From Haematobia irritans (lineage: Eukaryota; Arthropoda; Insecta; Diptera; Muscidae): a stretch of DNA of 64,000 bases. The position numbers and the translations under genes are program-made. Under the pieces are notes generated by a model that saw nothing but the letters and a program-made list of their open reading frames with translations, searched no databases and was not told where the DNA came from. Shown here one piece after another: positions 1 through 11,615 of the stretch; the first letter of the stretch is position 1, and each line of letters begins with the position of its first letter. The stretch is from positions 147,802,473-147,866,472 of the forward strand of contig NC_134399.1 in the NCBI RefSeq assembly GCF_050003625.1, read 5' to 3'.

Positions 1-448
1 CTTCTATCAGATTCTGCACTCAAACACGAGTTAACCCTTTAGAACATTAAAGCCAATTTTATATTATTTTTGTTCACGAAAGTTAATATGTTTTAAAAAA
101 ATTTCCACAATAGGAAAAAAGTTTTCTCTGCCTTAACAAATTTTGGTGTATGCTAAATGAACTAAAAATATTAAAAAAAAATATATTCAAGAAAAAATAT
201 TTCTAAAATTCATATTTCTCATAAAATAGTTCAGAATATCTTAAAAATTAAGCCTAAGACCTTAGCAGTCAAAGCTTATAATTATATTTATAATGTTATT
301 GTAAATATAATTAAAAAATTTTACCACCAATAAGAAATTTAACATGGGCGCCTGAACTTTGTGTGGAGCTAATGATTTTTTTTTTTTAATTTTTAATACC
401 AATATTTTCTGTCAAACTACGAATTTTTATTTTTAACAACTCAGCAGA
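1..448. other. AT-rich intergenic or intronic sequence
   Basis: No coding frame, tRNA-like box or recognisable repeat end is seen. A TTAACCCTTTAG string near position 32 resembles a piggyBac-type end, but no matching inverted end was found nearby. Confidence 0.5.
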
Positions 449-2105
449 AAACAAGTATATACGGCCGTAAGTTGGCCACGCCGAATCTTATGTACCCTCC
501 ATCATGGATTGCGTAGAAACTTCTACGAAAGACTGTCATCCACAATCGAATTACTTGGGTTGTGGTATCTTAAAACTTCTTAACATCGTTTTCTAAATTG
601 TGAGTTAGTCCATACGTGGTATATATTATATATGTTATGTATGATAAGTCTACAAATAATTACGAATCGACATGGACTTTTGCACGGTACGTAGAGAGCC
701 AGAATTGAAATATGGGGGTCGCTTATATAGAATTATGACCTTGATATGGAACAATTTTTGTGTGATTGGGGATCGATTTATCTGAGGGCTATATATAACT
801 ATAGACCGATATGGACCTAGTTTGGCATGGTTGTTAACGGCCATATACTAGCACAATGTACCAAATTTCAACTGACTCGGATGAAATTTGCTCCTCCAGG
901 AGGCTCCAAAACCAAATCTCGGGATGGGTTTATATGGGGGATATATGATTATGGACTGATATGGACCACTTTTGGCATGGTTGTTAAATATCATATACTA
1001 CCACCACGCACCAAATTTCAACCAGATCAGATGAATTTTACTTCTCCAAAAGGCACCAGAGGTCAAGTCTAGGGATCGGTTTAGATGGGGGCTATATACA
1101 TTTATGGACTGATGTCAACCAATTCCTGCATAGTTGTTGGATACCATATACTAGCATCACGTACCAAATTTCAGCCGAATCGGATGAATTTTGCTTTTCC
1201 AAGGGGCTCCGGAGGTCAAATCTGGGGATCAGTTTATATGGTGCCTATATATAATTATTGATATATTAACACCACGTACCAAATTTCTTGGAAGACCAAA
1301 ATCAGATGAATTATGGTCTTCAAAGAGGCTCCGGAGTTCAAATCTGGTGATCGGTTTATATGGGGGGCTATATATAATTATGGACCGATTTCGACCAATT
1401 TTTGCATGGGTGCTTGAGGCCATATATTAACACCACGTACCAAATATCAACTGAATCAGATGAATTTTGGTCTTCCAAAAGGCTCCGGAGGTCAAATGTG
1501 GTGATCGGTTTATATGGGGGCTATATATAATTATGAACCGATGTGGACCAATTTTTGCATGGTCGTTAGAGACCATATACTAACACCATGTACTCAATTT
1601 CAGCCGGATCGGATGAAATTTGCTTCTCTTAGAGACCCCGAAAGCCAAATCGGGGCATCGGTTTATATGTGGGCTATATATAATTATGAACCGATGTGGA
1701 CCAATTTTTTCATAGTTGTTAGAGACCATATACTAACACCATGTACCAAATTTCAGCCGGATCGGATGAAATTTGCTTCTCTTAGAGGGTCTGCAAGCCA
1801 AATTTGGGGTCCATTTATATGGGGGCTATACGTAAAAGTGGACCGATATGGCCCATTTGCAATATCATTCTATCTACATCAATAACAACTACTTGTGCCA
1901 AGTTTCAAGTCGATAGCTTGTTTCGTTCGGAAGTTAGCGTGATTTCAACAGTCGGACGGACGGACGGACATGCTCAAATCGACTCAGAATTTCACCACGA
2001 CCCAGAATATATATACTTTATAGGGTCTTGGAGCAATATTTCGATGTGTTACAAACGGAATGACAAAGTTAATATACCCCATCCTATGGTGGAGGGTATA
2101 AAAAA
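449..2105 (+). repeat. Interspersed repeat family A, near full length (copy A1)
   Basis: The copy opens with the family A head (AACAAGTATATACGGCCG, then a GTACCCTCC string). It runs through degenerate units carrying GGATCGGTTTATATGGGGGC and ATGGACCGATATGGACCAA, and closes with the tail module GACGGACGGACAT ... GATGTGTTACAAACGG ... GGTGGAGGGTATAAAAA. The short 29-bp array seen in other copies is absent. Units recur about every 153 bp, which is divisible by three, so long open frames run through it; I do not regard these as genes. No protein of the element's own is visible, so it is probably non-autonomous. Confidence 0.85.
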
Positions 2106-2721
2106 TGATCCCGCATTCCGAGATATTCCACTGATTTTTTCACTTCCGATGCTGTTTTTTTTTGGACAAGTCATAGGAAATTTTGGAGAAAAAAGAATAG
2201 AAAACTAATAAAAAAGTAACAAAAAATAATGAAAATAAAATTTAAAAAAAATCGTCACTGCTTACATTTGAACCTATGTCGTTTAACTTCACTTCCACTT
2301 CCAATTTTTTGTGGATTTGTAATGCACTCAAAACAAAATGTAATTGGATCCAAAGATTTAAGAATTTTGTTATTGATTCCTGGCAAAAGATGTACGCGCA
2401 AAGAAAACAACATTTTGGAAAACATGTTCGGTACAAGTTTTCCTTTTGTTATAGTTTTATGAATTTCTTCGAAAATTTTAAACTTTTATCACCAAAAAAA
2501 ATCGTTTGTTAAAAAATTTTTATTTTTCAATTAAAAAAAATATATATTTATGAACCAACAACACAGTCCATTTCGTTTACTGTTCTTTTCTGACTTTAAA
2601 ACACATTTTACAGGTTCATAGTAAAAATTTAATATAGTAGTAGTAGTTGAATACATTTTCGGAATCTTCCAAACATATCTAGAATATATTAAAAAAAACA
2701 AAACTTTTTGGTATTCGGACG

Positions 2722-2792
2722 AAGCAGGGATCGAACCCAGGACACTTGGTATGCAAGACGGACGTACCAACCATTGCTCCACGGTGCCCATC
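2722..2792 (-). repeat. tRNA-like SINE head
   Basis: Read on the minus strand this has an A-box-like string (CACCGTGGAGCAATGG) followed about 35 nt later by a B-box (GGGTTCGATCCCTGC). These are internal RNA polymerase III promoter signals. The rest does not fold as a cloverleaf with an acceptor stem, so it is a SINE head rather than a tRNA gene. A plus-strand relative is at 10404-10495. Confidence 0.55.
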
Positions 2793-2935
2793 TAAATGTA
2801 TGTTTCTGTTAAATAAAATTTGTTTAATCGGCTCATGGACGCCGAAAACTAAGCTATATAAATATAACGGTTTGAGTGTTTGCGTTCCTTGTACGTTCTT
2901 GGCTATATCGACAATTGTCTGCTGGGGCAATAACA

Positions 2936-3012
2936 GCTACGTAGCCCAGTGGATAGTGTGTTGGTTTACAAATTGTATGGTCCGCTCTTCGATTCTCCGT
3001 CCAGACGAAGGG
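2936..3012 (+). repeat. tRNA-like SINE head, second type
   Basis: TAGCCCAGTGGATAG resembles an A-box and CTTCGATTCTCCG resembles a B-box. A better-preserved minus-strand relative lies at 16945-17012 (GATTCGATTCTCC and TAGCCCAGTGGATAA on that strand). The head differs from the main SINE family of the window, so at least two tRNA-derived families are present. Confidence 0.45.
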
Positions 3013-3399
3013 TAAACTTTTAAAAATTTATAAAATCGAACAATTTTTTCTACATTGTTTGTATTACAGAAAACGGTGCTAAGATCTAAAACACCTCATG
3101 GAAGTGAGAAAGTTGTGAGGGAAAATGCAATTAGCCAGAAAAGATTGTTTTTTAGAGTTAGTCTTTATGAAATTGTTTTTAAATCCTGGAAGAGAATAAA
3201 CGTTTATCACAAAAAGTATATTTTTTTGCTTCCAAATAAACTTCCTTATAGCGAAACGAAAATGAGAAACTATTTTTGTTTGCCTAAACTTGCGTTTGGG
3301 AGGAAAGAATATCCTACCTTATTACCTTTAAATCCAGGATCAATATAATTAAAATTATGATACAGATCTCATTTATCGAATTTTATTTTTATTTGCGAT

Positions 3400-3900
3400 G
3401 TATTTCGAAGGATCTACTAACTATGTCATTCCGTGTGTAACGCGTCAACCCTATAAAGTAAAACTATTCCGAGCCAAGGCAGGTTAGGTTATGTTACCTA
3501 TAGTGACAGCTCGTTGTTTTAGGCTCACTTAGACTACTCGTATTCAGTACATTGTGGTACCACATTGTGGTGTCAATCATATCTCTTTATTTATTTATTT
3601 ATTTAAGTGGTATTCTGTACAATAAGATTTAAGTCTTATTATTAAAGTACAGGAATTTTAGTAAACAAAAACCCATTGTGGTTAAATTCTAAGTCGATTT
3701 AGTTTTGTCCGTCTGTTGAAGTCACACTAAGTCTCGAACGGAATAAGATATCGCTTTGAATCTTTGCATAAATGCTTATTATTGATGTAGGATTGTATTG
3801 CAAATAGGTTATATAAGAAAACATTTTAGCCCTCATGTAAACCGATTCATAAATTTGACTTCGTAGATATATTGCCTAAGCTATCAGTTATTGGTTAGTT
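3400..3900 (-). repeat. Degenerate family A tail module interrupted by a SINE fragment
   Basis: The flanks are recognisable as the reverse complement of the family A tail: GTCATTCCGTGTGTAACGCG at about 3424, then GTCCGTCTGTTGAAG at about 3707 and CGAACGGAATAAG. Between them, 3472-3580 is a worn minus-strand piece of the main SINE (GGCTCACTTAGACTA and GGTACCACATTG), followed by a short TTTA microsatellite at about 3589-3606. Confidence 0.6.
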
Positions 3901-5185
3901 GGTTTTTATAGAAGAATCATGAAACCAATTTCGTTTTATAATAAATACGTTTGTCAATAAGATAAAATGATTTGATTTCCTGAAACAAAGTGGGGTGATC
4001 TAATTTTTCTCGGAGTAGTATTCATAGTTTGAGTAGTAAAAAAATGCAAACTCCTTGAACTATTTGTTTAAAACGACTTTGAACTTTATTTCCTATCAAA
4101 ATCTAGAAAGTTGTATATGACTTGCTCGTCCATAAGTCATTTTCATTACGCACTCAAAATGCCTATTTCTCTGACCATAATCTAAGTCTCATTCCCAATG
4201 AGGATACACATTGAGAATGAGATGTGAGACTTTGATCTTTCCATAGTTAAAGTTTACCAATGAAGAAAAAAGTTCCCATCTGTTTGTAATGAAAGCAAAG
4301 GGCAAAGGTTTCTCATAAAGGAAGTGTTCTACTATACCTGAAATTTTTTTATATCAAATCAACAAACACCCCCTATATTTAGGTTAACTCATTGTGTTTT
4401 CTCTGTTTGTTTTAAGCATAAACATTAATGTTGAACCCGTTTGTTTCAAACTCAATTGAAAAGTTTTAATTATAATGCAAAAAAAAATTTATGCCTTATT
4501 AAAAATAAAAATAGTGTCTATGGTTTGTGCCACTGGGAAGCTACGATGTGAATGTGTTAGTTACTTGAAATTGACGAAGAAAATTTGAGTTACATTCGCC
4601 CATAAATGCTGTACATATTCATACATATACATCTAACACTAAACAAGATCCAATTTGTTGCAAAACGAAAATTGAAAGGAAAACAGATATGCAATGCATT
4701 TGTAATTGTGTCATGAACCCGGTCACATACATATACCACTACAAAAATTCTTAAATGCATAAGAAAATGGCACACATGAAGTATACTCTTAGAGCCATAA
4801 ACAAACTTTCACGCGCATCTGTATGTGAGTGAGCTTGCAATACAGCAACTGGTTTGGAAATGATAACGAAAAAGGGGGAGAAATTCGTACTTATTCTAGT
4901 TTATGTATCAAACAATGAATATTTTATTTTATTTTGACTTTAAGGTTTTGATTTAAGCTTAAAGAGTAGCTTAACCAGCAGACGATTCGAATGCATTGGA
5001 AAATACATAATTTCGAAAGTGTATACATAACTGAAGAATCGAATGACGTCTGCCAAGTTGTTGAGCATTTTGTCAGCCATTCAAGTGACAGACGGAAACT
5101 GAGCTAAAATTGACTTAAAAAATCGAAAGTAAAAATATCAGCCTTATCCGATATTTTAGTAATCTTGAATTATAGAAAATGCCGA
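3901..5185. other. Unique AT-rich sequence, no feature seen
   Basis: I see no splice-bounded coding frame, inverted terminal repeats or tRNA-like boxes. The short open frames have fly non-coding composition. Confidence 0.4.
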
Positions 5186-5189
5186 TTCA

Positions 5190-5565
5190 AATTCAAAATA
5201 AAATTTTGACAAAAGTTTCTATAGAAATAAAATTTTGACAACATTTTCTATACAAGAAAATTTGGACAAAATTTTCTATAGAAATACGACTTTAACCAAA
5301 TTTTTTTATAGAAATAAAATTTTGACAAAATTTTCTATAGAAATAAAATTTTGACAAAATTTTCAAAAGATTTAAAATTTTGACAACATTCTCCATAGAA
5401 TTAAAATTTTTAAAACATTTTCTATAGAAACAAAATTTTGCCAAAATTTTCTATAGAAATAAAATTTGACAAAATTTTCTATAGAAATAAAATTTTGACA
5501 AAATTTTCTATAGAAATAAAATTTTGACAAAATTTTCTATAGAAATAAAATTTTGCTAGATTATT
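5190..5565 (+). repeat. 29-bp tandem array of a family A copy
   Basis: About a dozen degenerate copies of a unit of roughly 29 bp containing TTTTCTATAGAAATAAAATT and TTGACAAAA. It sits immediately upstream of the family A linker GATTATTTTTGGCTCGAGTG, as in other copies (about 11.9-12.16, 30.95-31.29 and 49.25-49.94 kb). Confidence 0.85.
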
Positions 5566-6070
5566 TTTGGCTCGAGTGGCAACCATGATTATGCACCGAT
5601 ATGGACCAATTTTTGTGTGATTGGGGATCGGCTATATATACCTATAGACCGATATGGACCAATTTTGGCATGGTTATTAGCGGCCATATACTAACTCCAC
5701 GTTGCAAATTTCATCCGGATCGGATGAATTTTGCTCGTCCAAGAGGCTCCGGAGTTCGAATCTGGGCATCGGTTTATATGGGGGCTACATATAATTATGG
5801 ACTGATATGGACAAATTTTTGAATGGTTGTTAGAGACTATATACTAATACCATGTACCAAATTTCAGTCGGATCGGACGAAATTTTCTTCTCTTAGAGGA
5901 TCCGCAAACCAAATCTGGGAATCGGTTTATATGGGGGCTATATATAATTATGGACCGATATGGACCAATTTTTGCATGGTTGTTAGAGACCATATACTAA
6001 CACGACGTACCAAATTTCAACCGGATCGGATGAATTTTGCTCCTCTAAGAGGCTCCGGAGTTCAAATCTA
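5566..6070 (+). repeat. Interspersed repeat family A (copy A2, truncated)
   Basis: The copy begins with the linker TTTTTGGCTCGAGTGGCAAC and contains about three 153-bp units. It breaks off at about 6070 within a unit (after GGCTCCGGAGTTCAAATC). About 140 bp of unrelated sequence follows, then family B begins, so A2 is truncated or recombined. Confidence 0.75.
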
Positions 6071-6209
6071 TATATGTAGACCAACCAGTATACTTCCCGA
6101 AGATAAATTTAAGGATTTTAACTATGAAGACTATATCAGGTTCTGGATTTCTGTAGATTTTCACCCCCATTATTTAAATGATTACGAGAAGTAAATTTTA
6201 CATTCAGTT

Positions 6210-7113
6210 TCAAGCAATTTTCATCACCAGTGCGCATTCTATACTTTCAAAAATTGAAATCGGTCTATACGGAGGCCTTTCCAAATGGTATGATAAAAAT
6301 TAAATCCGATACACGTTTTTTCGAGTCTAAAATTCCAGTATATTTACAATTTCAGGGAAATGGGTTAAAAAATACGATTCTACAAGCTCACAAAATAAAA
6401 TCGGGAGATCGGGCTATACTAAAACATTGACCGATACCCACCATTTTCGGCGCGCCTTTTCATGGTCTTAAAATACCACTAGATTTCCAATTTCAGGCAA
6501 ATGGGATAAAAACTACGGATTGTAGAAGCCCAAGAAGTAAAATCGGAAGATCGGTCTATATGGGGGTTATGCCAAACCATGGACCGATACTCACCACTTT
6601 TGGCACACCTCTTTATGGTCCTAAAAAAACTTCTAGATTTTCAATTTCTGGCAAATTGCATAAAAACCATGGTTTCTATAACCCCAAAAATAAAATCGGG
6701 AGATCGGTCTATATGGGGCTATACCAAAACATGGACCGATACTCACCATTTCTGGCATACCTCTTTATGGTCCTAAAATACTTCCAGATTTCCAAATTCA
6801 GGCAAGTTGGATACAAACTACGGACTCTAGAAACCCAAGACCCCAAATCGGGAGATCGTTTTATATGGGGACTATATCAAACACTGTACCGATATAGTCA
6901 ATCTTCGAACTTGACCTGCCTGCAGACAAAAGACGAGTTTGTGAAAATTTCAGCACGATTGCTTCATTATTGAAGACTGATTATATCGTCTTAGAATTTC
7001 ATCCTGATCAAGAATATATATACTTTATGTAGTCGGAAATCGAAATTGCCATGTGTTACAAATGGAATGACAAACTTATATCATTCACCATTCTATGGTG
7101 GTGGGTATAAAAA
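6210..7113 (+). repeat. Interspersed repeat family B (copy B1)
   Basis: Units carry AAATCGGGAGATCGGTCTAT, ATGGACCGATAC and a TTTATGGTCCTAAAA string. The AGATCGG landmark falls at about 6406, 6548, 6701 and 6853, a period of 142-153 bp. The copy ends with a tail module related to that of family A: TTAGAATTTCATCCTGATC, an ATATATACTTTAT string, CATGTGTTACAAATGGAATG and a TGGTGGTGGGTATAAA terminus. Confidence 0.8.
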
Positions 7114-7571
7114 TGTCATCCCAAATATGTTTTTGATTTTACCAACCCAGGAAGTTCTTTTAATAAAATTTTTATTTTTATACATTTTCATATTTGCAAG
7201 GAATAAGTTCAACTTTCTTATTTTAAATTTTGTCCAAAATAGTGCAAAATCTCTTCCAAAAAAATGGCTAATTTTCTAAAATTATTTCGTCTCAAACATT
7301 ACAGAAAGCATTTGAATGTATAAAAAATCATTACAAAATTTAAAAACTATTTATTTAGTAAAATATCATGGAATTCATGTATGGAATCACATACAACACA
7401 CTGAATTGGAATTACACTTACAGATGTAATGCAAATTTAGTACAACTGCTGTTAAAGTGGTGGACATCGGACCTATGAGTTTAAATTCATGAATTCTGCA
7501 CCAATATCACATCACTTCAAGATCGAAAAAGAATATTTCAATATTTCTGCTGGAATATGGCCCCCATATGG

Positions 7572-7924
7572 GAGTCACCGTGGTGTAATGGTTACCATGC
7601 CCGCCTTGCATACACAAGGTCGTGGGTTCGATTCCTGCTACGACCGAACACCAAAAAGTTTTTCAGCGGTGGATTATCCCACCTCAGTAATGCTGGTGAC
7701 ATTTCTGAGGGTTTCAAAGCTTCTCTAAGTGGTTTCACTGGAATGTGGAACTCCGAACGGCATTCGGCTATAAAAAGGAGTTCCCTTGTCATTGAGCTTA
7801 ACATGGAATCGGGCAGCACTCAATGATAAGAGAGAAGTTCACCACTGTGGTATCACACTGGACTGAATAGTCTAAGTCAGCCTGATACATCGGGCTGCCA
7901 CATAACCTAACCTAACCTAACCTA
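7572..7924 (+). mobile_element. tRNA-derived SINE, full length (copy S1)
   Basis: The head has an A-box-like CACCGTGGTGTAATGGTTA and a B-box GTGGGTTCGATTCCTGC, followed by the family body (AAAAAGTTTTTCAGCGGTGG, GGTGACATTTCTGAGGG, ATGGAATCGGGCAGCACTC). It ends in a tail of about four CCTAA/CTAAC repeats. It lacks coding capacity and would depend on a LINE for mobility. This is the reference copy for the family in this window. Confidence 0.9.
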
Positions 7925-9478
7925 ATGGTTTTATGATGTCCATTAATTCCGAATTCTTCATAGATCATGGTCAGACAGATATATATACTAACAATCACCA
8001 ATCTAGCCTTAGAAAATTTTACAAGTTTCTAACCTTTCCTGCTCTTGTTTTTAAAATTCATCATCATATACTGCTATACTTCAAACATTAAAAACATCCT
8101 AAATATTCCAGTCACATTTCATTGACCAAAGACTCAACTATAGAAAGCTTTACGCTAGTAAGAGAAAGTAGGAAACCCCCTCTGAGAATGTCTGTCTATC
8201 AACTCAAAGAAATAAATACCGAAAGAAAAAAAAAAAGAAATACAAGTTTCTGTACACGTTTTTTATGCCCTTTTGGCTCTGTTGTAACGACAAGGATGGC
8301 ATCGAAAGAAAATAGCACAAAAAGTTAAACGTGTCATATCTTTAATCAGGATTTCACACAGGCCAACCGCTGGATTCAATGGTGTTGTGATCATGTATGT
8401 GTAAATGTAACAGTGTATGTGATAGGGTTTGTTTTTATGGTATAGACGGTTTATTTGTTCACAAGGAATAAAGAGAAAATGCCAGATTTTTAAGCTGAAG
8501 CTATGTGGTAGCCGTCATTGTCGTATGAAGTTTCAAGTCGGTTTTGGTAATGGTGGTATGTTAAGTAGTATGTTAAATATGTGACATCTACCACATAGAC
8601 ACAAGCATCAACACAAAATAAAAGCAGCACACTCACACTCAGAAACGAATATATACTCGTAGTTTAACCATACGCATATATATCGTGAGTTAGGTTAAAC
8701 CAAAAAAAAAAAAAAAAACGATGTTATATTCTGACACTGTTTTTTTTTTTACTTTTGGTTTAATTGTAGGGCAGGAATTTACTGAATTTGTCCCTATATT
8801 TTCTCTCTGTCGCAATGGATTAAATTGCTGAAGAACTTAATTTCTTGTACATAGACATGGCTATAACTCTGGTTCAGAGGTGTAACAATAAGAGGACCAA
8901 AAAGTGTTTAGTAGAAGACATTATGTTCAAAATAGTCGAGAATTTACTTAAGGTGCCCAAAAGAGACCTACAAAAAAGTAAACGGTTATAAAATATTCAT
9001 TATACCTCTTTATGATTATTAATCTTAAGTAACACCAGAAATGGACCCAAAATCTAAAACGATAATTTGACGATTCTTTAAAAATTTAGAGAAAGGTTTT
9101 TATGATGTTTTAGAAGCTTACCATTTTTGGAGAAAGAACGTGAGTAAACTAACATATGAGAGACGATTGACTTATATTTCGAACTTCTTCTGATTTATGA
9201 AATAGTATGGGGAGAAAAATTTTGTGCAAAAACTTTAAAAAGGAAACAAAACGACTAACCAATTATAGCTCTGATATTTATATTTTTTACTAATTCTAGG
9301 ATCTAGGACTTTTTAAGACTTTTTAAAGAGAAAAAACTTCAAACGTAGTCTACGACTGATTTCGGGGTTTTTCATCTCTGATCCATAGTATTTGTTATAA
9401 CTTCTATTTTTAAATGACATAAATGATCTTACCCTCACCACCAAGTCCCATGAAAATACCAAAAGTACCTAGCAAAAA
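7925..9478. other. Unique AT-rich sequence, no gene seen
   Basis: Contains an A18 tract near 8702 and a T10 tract near 8741. No convincing exon or transposon ends are visible. Confidence 0.4.
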
Positions 9479-9790
9479 AATAATTCTTTCCTCCCAAATG
9501 AAATTTTATACAAACAAAGTTCGTTTCTCATTTGTTTTTGTTGTAAGGAAGTTTATTTGGAAGAAAAGTATATACTTTTTGTGATAAACGTTTATTCTTT
9601 TCCAGGATGTAAAAACAATTTCATAAAGACTAACTCTAAAAAACCATCTTTTCTGGCTAATTGCATTTTCCCTCTCATCTTTCTCACTTCCACGAGATTT
9701 TTTAGTTCTTAGCACTTTTTTCTGTAATACAAACAATGTAGAAGAAATTTTTCGATTTTATAAATTTTTTAAATTTTACATTTCGCCTGG
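9479..9790 (-). repeat. Family D fragment
   Basis: Reverse-complement relative of 3010-3320. On the minus strand it keeps a frame of about 76 codons starting MFVLQKKVLR and containing GSEKDERENAISQKR, which parallels the frame at 3055-3300. Shared peptide-level similarity may simply reflect recent common ancestry of the repeat. Confidence 0.6.
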
Positions 9791-9804
9791 ACGGAGAATC
9801 GAGA

Positions 9805-10140
9805 AGCGTCACCAAAAAAGTAATAAAAATGTTGTTTTTGGATACCAAAGTGGTGCAAAAATTGACGCAGAAGCGATGAATTTAACGTGGGCTTGTCATA
9901 GGACGGAAATCCTCCATTTCAACAGCCGTTGCACTGAATTTGCATCACTTCTTTAGGTGTGATCCGAATTCAATGTTTTGGATGTAAATTAAAAAAATTC
10001 TTTGATATTTTGTCAAATAAAAATTTTTTATAATTTTTTTTATAACTTTTAATGGATTCTAACGGTTGTCGGAAACGTTTGACCTCAAATGTTTTCAAAA
10101 ACTAACAATTTTTTCAGATTGGATTTAGCATTTTTTCGAC
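9805..10140 (+). repeat. Interspersed repeat shared with 21071-21240
   Basis: Both copies contain GCGTCACCAAAAAAGTAAT, AAGCGATGAATTTAAC, GGGCTTGT and GGATTTAGCATTTTT in the same order. The class is unknown. Confidence 0.5.
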
Positions 10141-10560
10141 AAAATTTAAATGATTTGTACCATTTTATGAATTCTTTCTCTTTTTGAAATAAAAAAGTTA
10201 AAATTACCCATTAAAAGTATGAAAAAACCAAGATATAAAAAAATTGAATTAAAAGATCTTCCTGGGTAGTTAAAATAGAGAACATCATTGGGAGTGCATC
10301 TTCTGGAAGTGCTTTTAAATTTGTGCCTTTGGAAGAACCGCATAGCTTGCGGCGACCACGAGCTGATTAAACAAACTTTATTTAACAGAAACATACATTT
10401 AGTTGGGCACCGTGGAGCAGTGGTTGCTACGTCCGTCTTGCATACCAAGGGTCGTGGGTTCGATCCTTGCTTCCTTGCGAACACCAAAAAGTTTTTTTGT
10501 TTGTAACAAGCGATTTTTTTTGGTGATAAAAGTTTAACATTTTCGAAGAAATTCAAAAAC
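10141..10560 (-). repeat. Family D fragment with a tRNA-like head (plus-strand head at 10404-10495)
   Basis: Matches parts of 2455-2880 in reverse, and shares GAACATCATTGGGAG and AAGTGCTTTTAAA with 22795-22845. The internal head has an A-box-like CACCGTGGAGCAGTGG and a B-box GTGGGTTCGATCCTTGC. The 136-codon minus-strand open frame is a by-product of the repeat. Confidence 0.55.
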
Positions 10561-10684
10561 CTCTAACAAAAGAAAAACGTTTTCGGTACACGTTTTCCAA
10601 ACATTTTTTTTCTTTGCGTGTAGTTCCCATTCTTCACAAATTTCAAAAAAAAATCTGAAAACTTTCCATTTTCAAAAAAACGGC

Positions 10685-11150
10685 ACATAGGAGGTGTCCC
10701 TCTCCGACCATATATCGAAAAAACCTTTATTCATCTTCCCCATGTTTCCTTTAAACTCCAAGTAAAAATTTTAAACAAAATCTGGGAATTTTTCTTCAAG
10801 TTTCAAAATATCGGGCAAAAAGGTTAGGGAACTATTTTCTAGAGACTCCCCTCAACCTTCGTTGAAAATTTTAAGAAAATCGGGCAACTTTTCTTCATCT
10901 TTCAAAATTCAAAAATTCGGCAAGGGAAGGCCCCCTCTCAAATCAAATAGGAAAAAAATTGCGGATCTTTGTCTGGACAGGCATAGAGGAACTTCCACTC
11001 CCCTCCCAAATATCAAAAACGCAGGTCTCAGATATCTGCTATAAAATTAAGTAGCAGATCATTGATTAAATGCAGAAAATTTCAAGCAAATAGGAAAACT
11101 ATGATCGGCCAAGGTGGAGGTGTCCCTCCCCACCCAAATATAATAAATTA
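10685..11150 (+). repeat. Degenerate, irregular tandem repeats
   Basis: Variants of GGAGGTGTCCCTCYCC followed by ATATC or AAAT strings recur irregularly at about 10690, 10844, 10926, 10990 and 11117, separated by AT-rich text such as AAAATCGGGCAAC. Units are 65-150 bp apart. The class is unknown. Confidence 0.35.
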
Positions 11151-11383
11151 TAAAATTACCAAACAAAATTATCGACGTGAACAAGCTTTGGAAACCTATT
11201 TAGATGCACAGAAAAAAAATTGTTCTATAACAACAATGACTTACGTCGTGCGAAAATTGAAATAAATTATATTCCAAAATTTAGGATTTCCACAAAGCGT
11301 TGTTAAAACCAGGAAAATGTAATTCCCTGTGTAGTTTTTAATTAAACTCGTGAAATTACATTCTCTCATAGAAGAAAAATTAA

Positions 11384-11609
11384 CCCTCAATTTTTTGCCA
11401 GCAGATTAAATATTAAATGTTAACGATACAAAATCAAGAAAACGAAACAAGAAAATTTTGTACGGTATAATTCAGTGCTCCAAAGCCTCTTGGACAGTTT
11501 TAACTACGCTTTCTTTTTATTTTACCCATTTTTTTATCTTAAGGTGTGTTTTACTAAAAGCTTCCTGATTTCAACAAGACCCCTAAAGGCGGGATTGGGC
11601 ATTTGAGGG
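11384..11609. mobile_element. Possible short piggyBac-like MITE with TTAA flanks
   Basis: The left edge reads TTAA then CCCTCAATTTTTTGCC; the right edge reads GGGCATTTGAGGG then TTAA. The inverted match is CCCTCAA plus scattered bases. TTAA flanks and CCC...GGG termini are piggyBac hallmarks. The inverted repeat is short and the right TTAA abuts the start of family A, so chance is not excluded. Confidence 0.4.
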
Positions 11610-11615
11610 TTAAAT

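Larger units (their letters stand above)
2228..3345 (+). repeat. Composite interspersed element (family D) with two tRNA-like heads
   Basis: Parts of this block recur elsewhere in the window: 2455-2515 matches the minus strand at 10500-10560, 2700-2830 matches 10370-10495 in reverse, and 3010-3320 matches the minus strand at 9480-9790. The last pair conserves a reading frame starting MFVLQK. Two tRNA-like heads with A- and B-box-like strings lie inside it on opposite strands, at 2722-2790 (minus) and 2936-3012 (plus). It looks like a non-autonomous element or a nested pair of SINE-like elements. Boundaries are uncertain. Confidence 0.55.

Noticed and set aside
7580..7645. tRNA gene in the SINE heads
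   Set aside because: A- and B-boxes are present, but no complete cloverleaf or matching acceptor stem is evident and the same head recurs at many sites as part of a 350-bp element.
7905..7924. Interstitial telomere repeat
   Set aside because: The CCTAA units are the SINE tail, seen at the same position in other copies.
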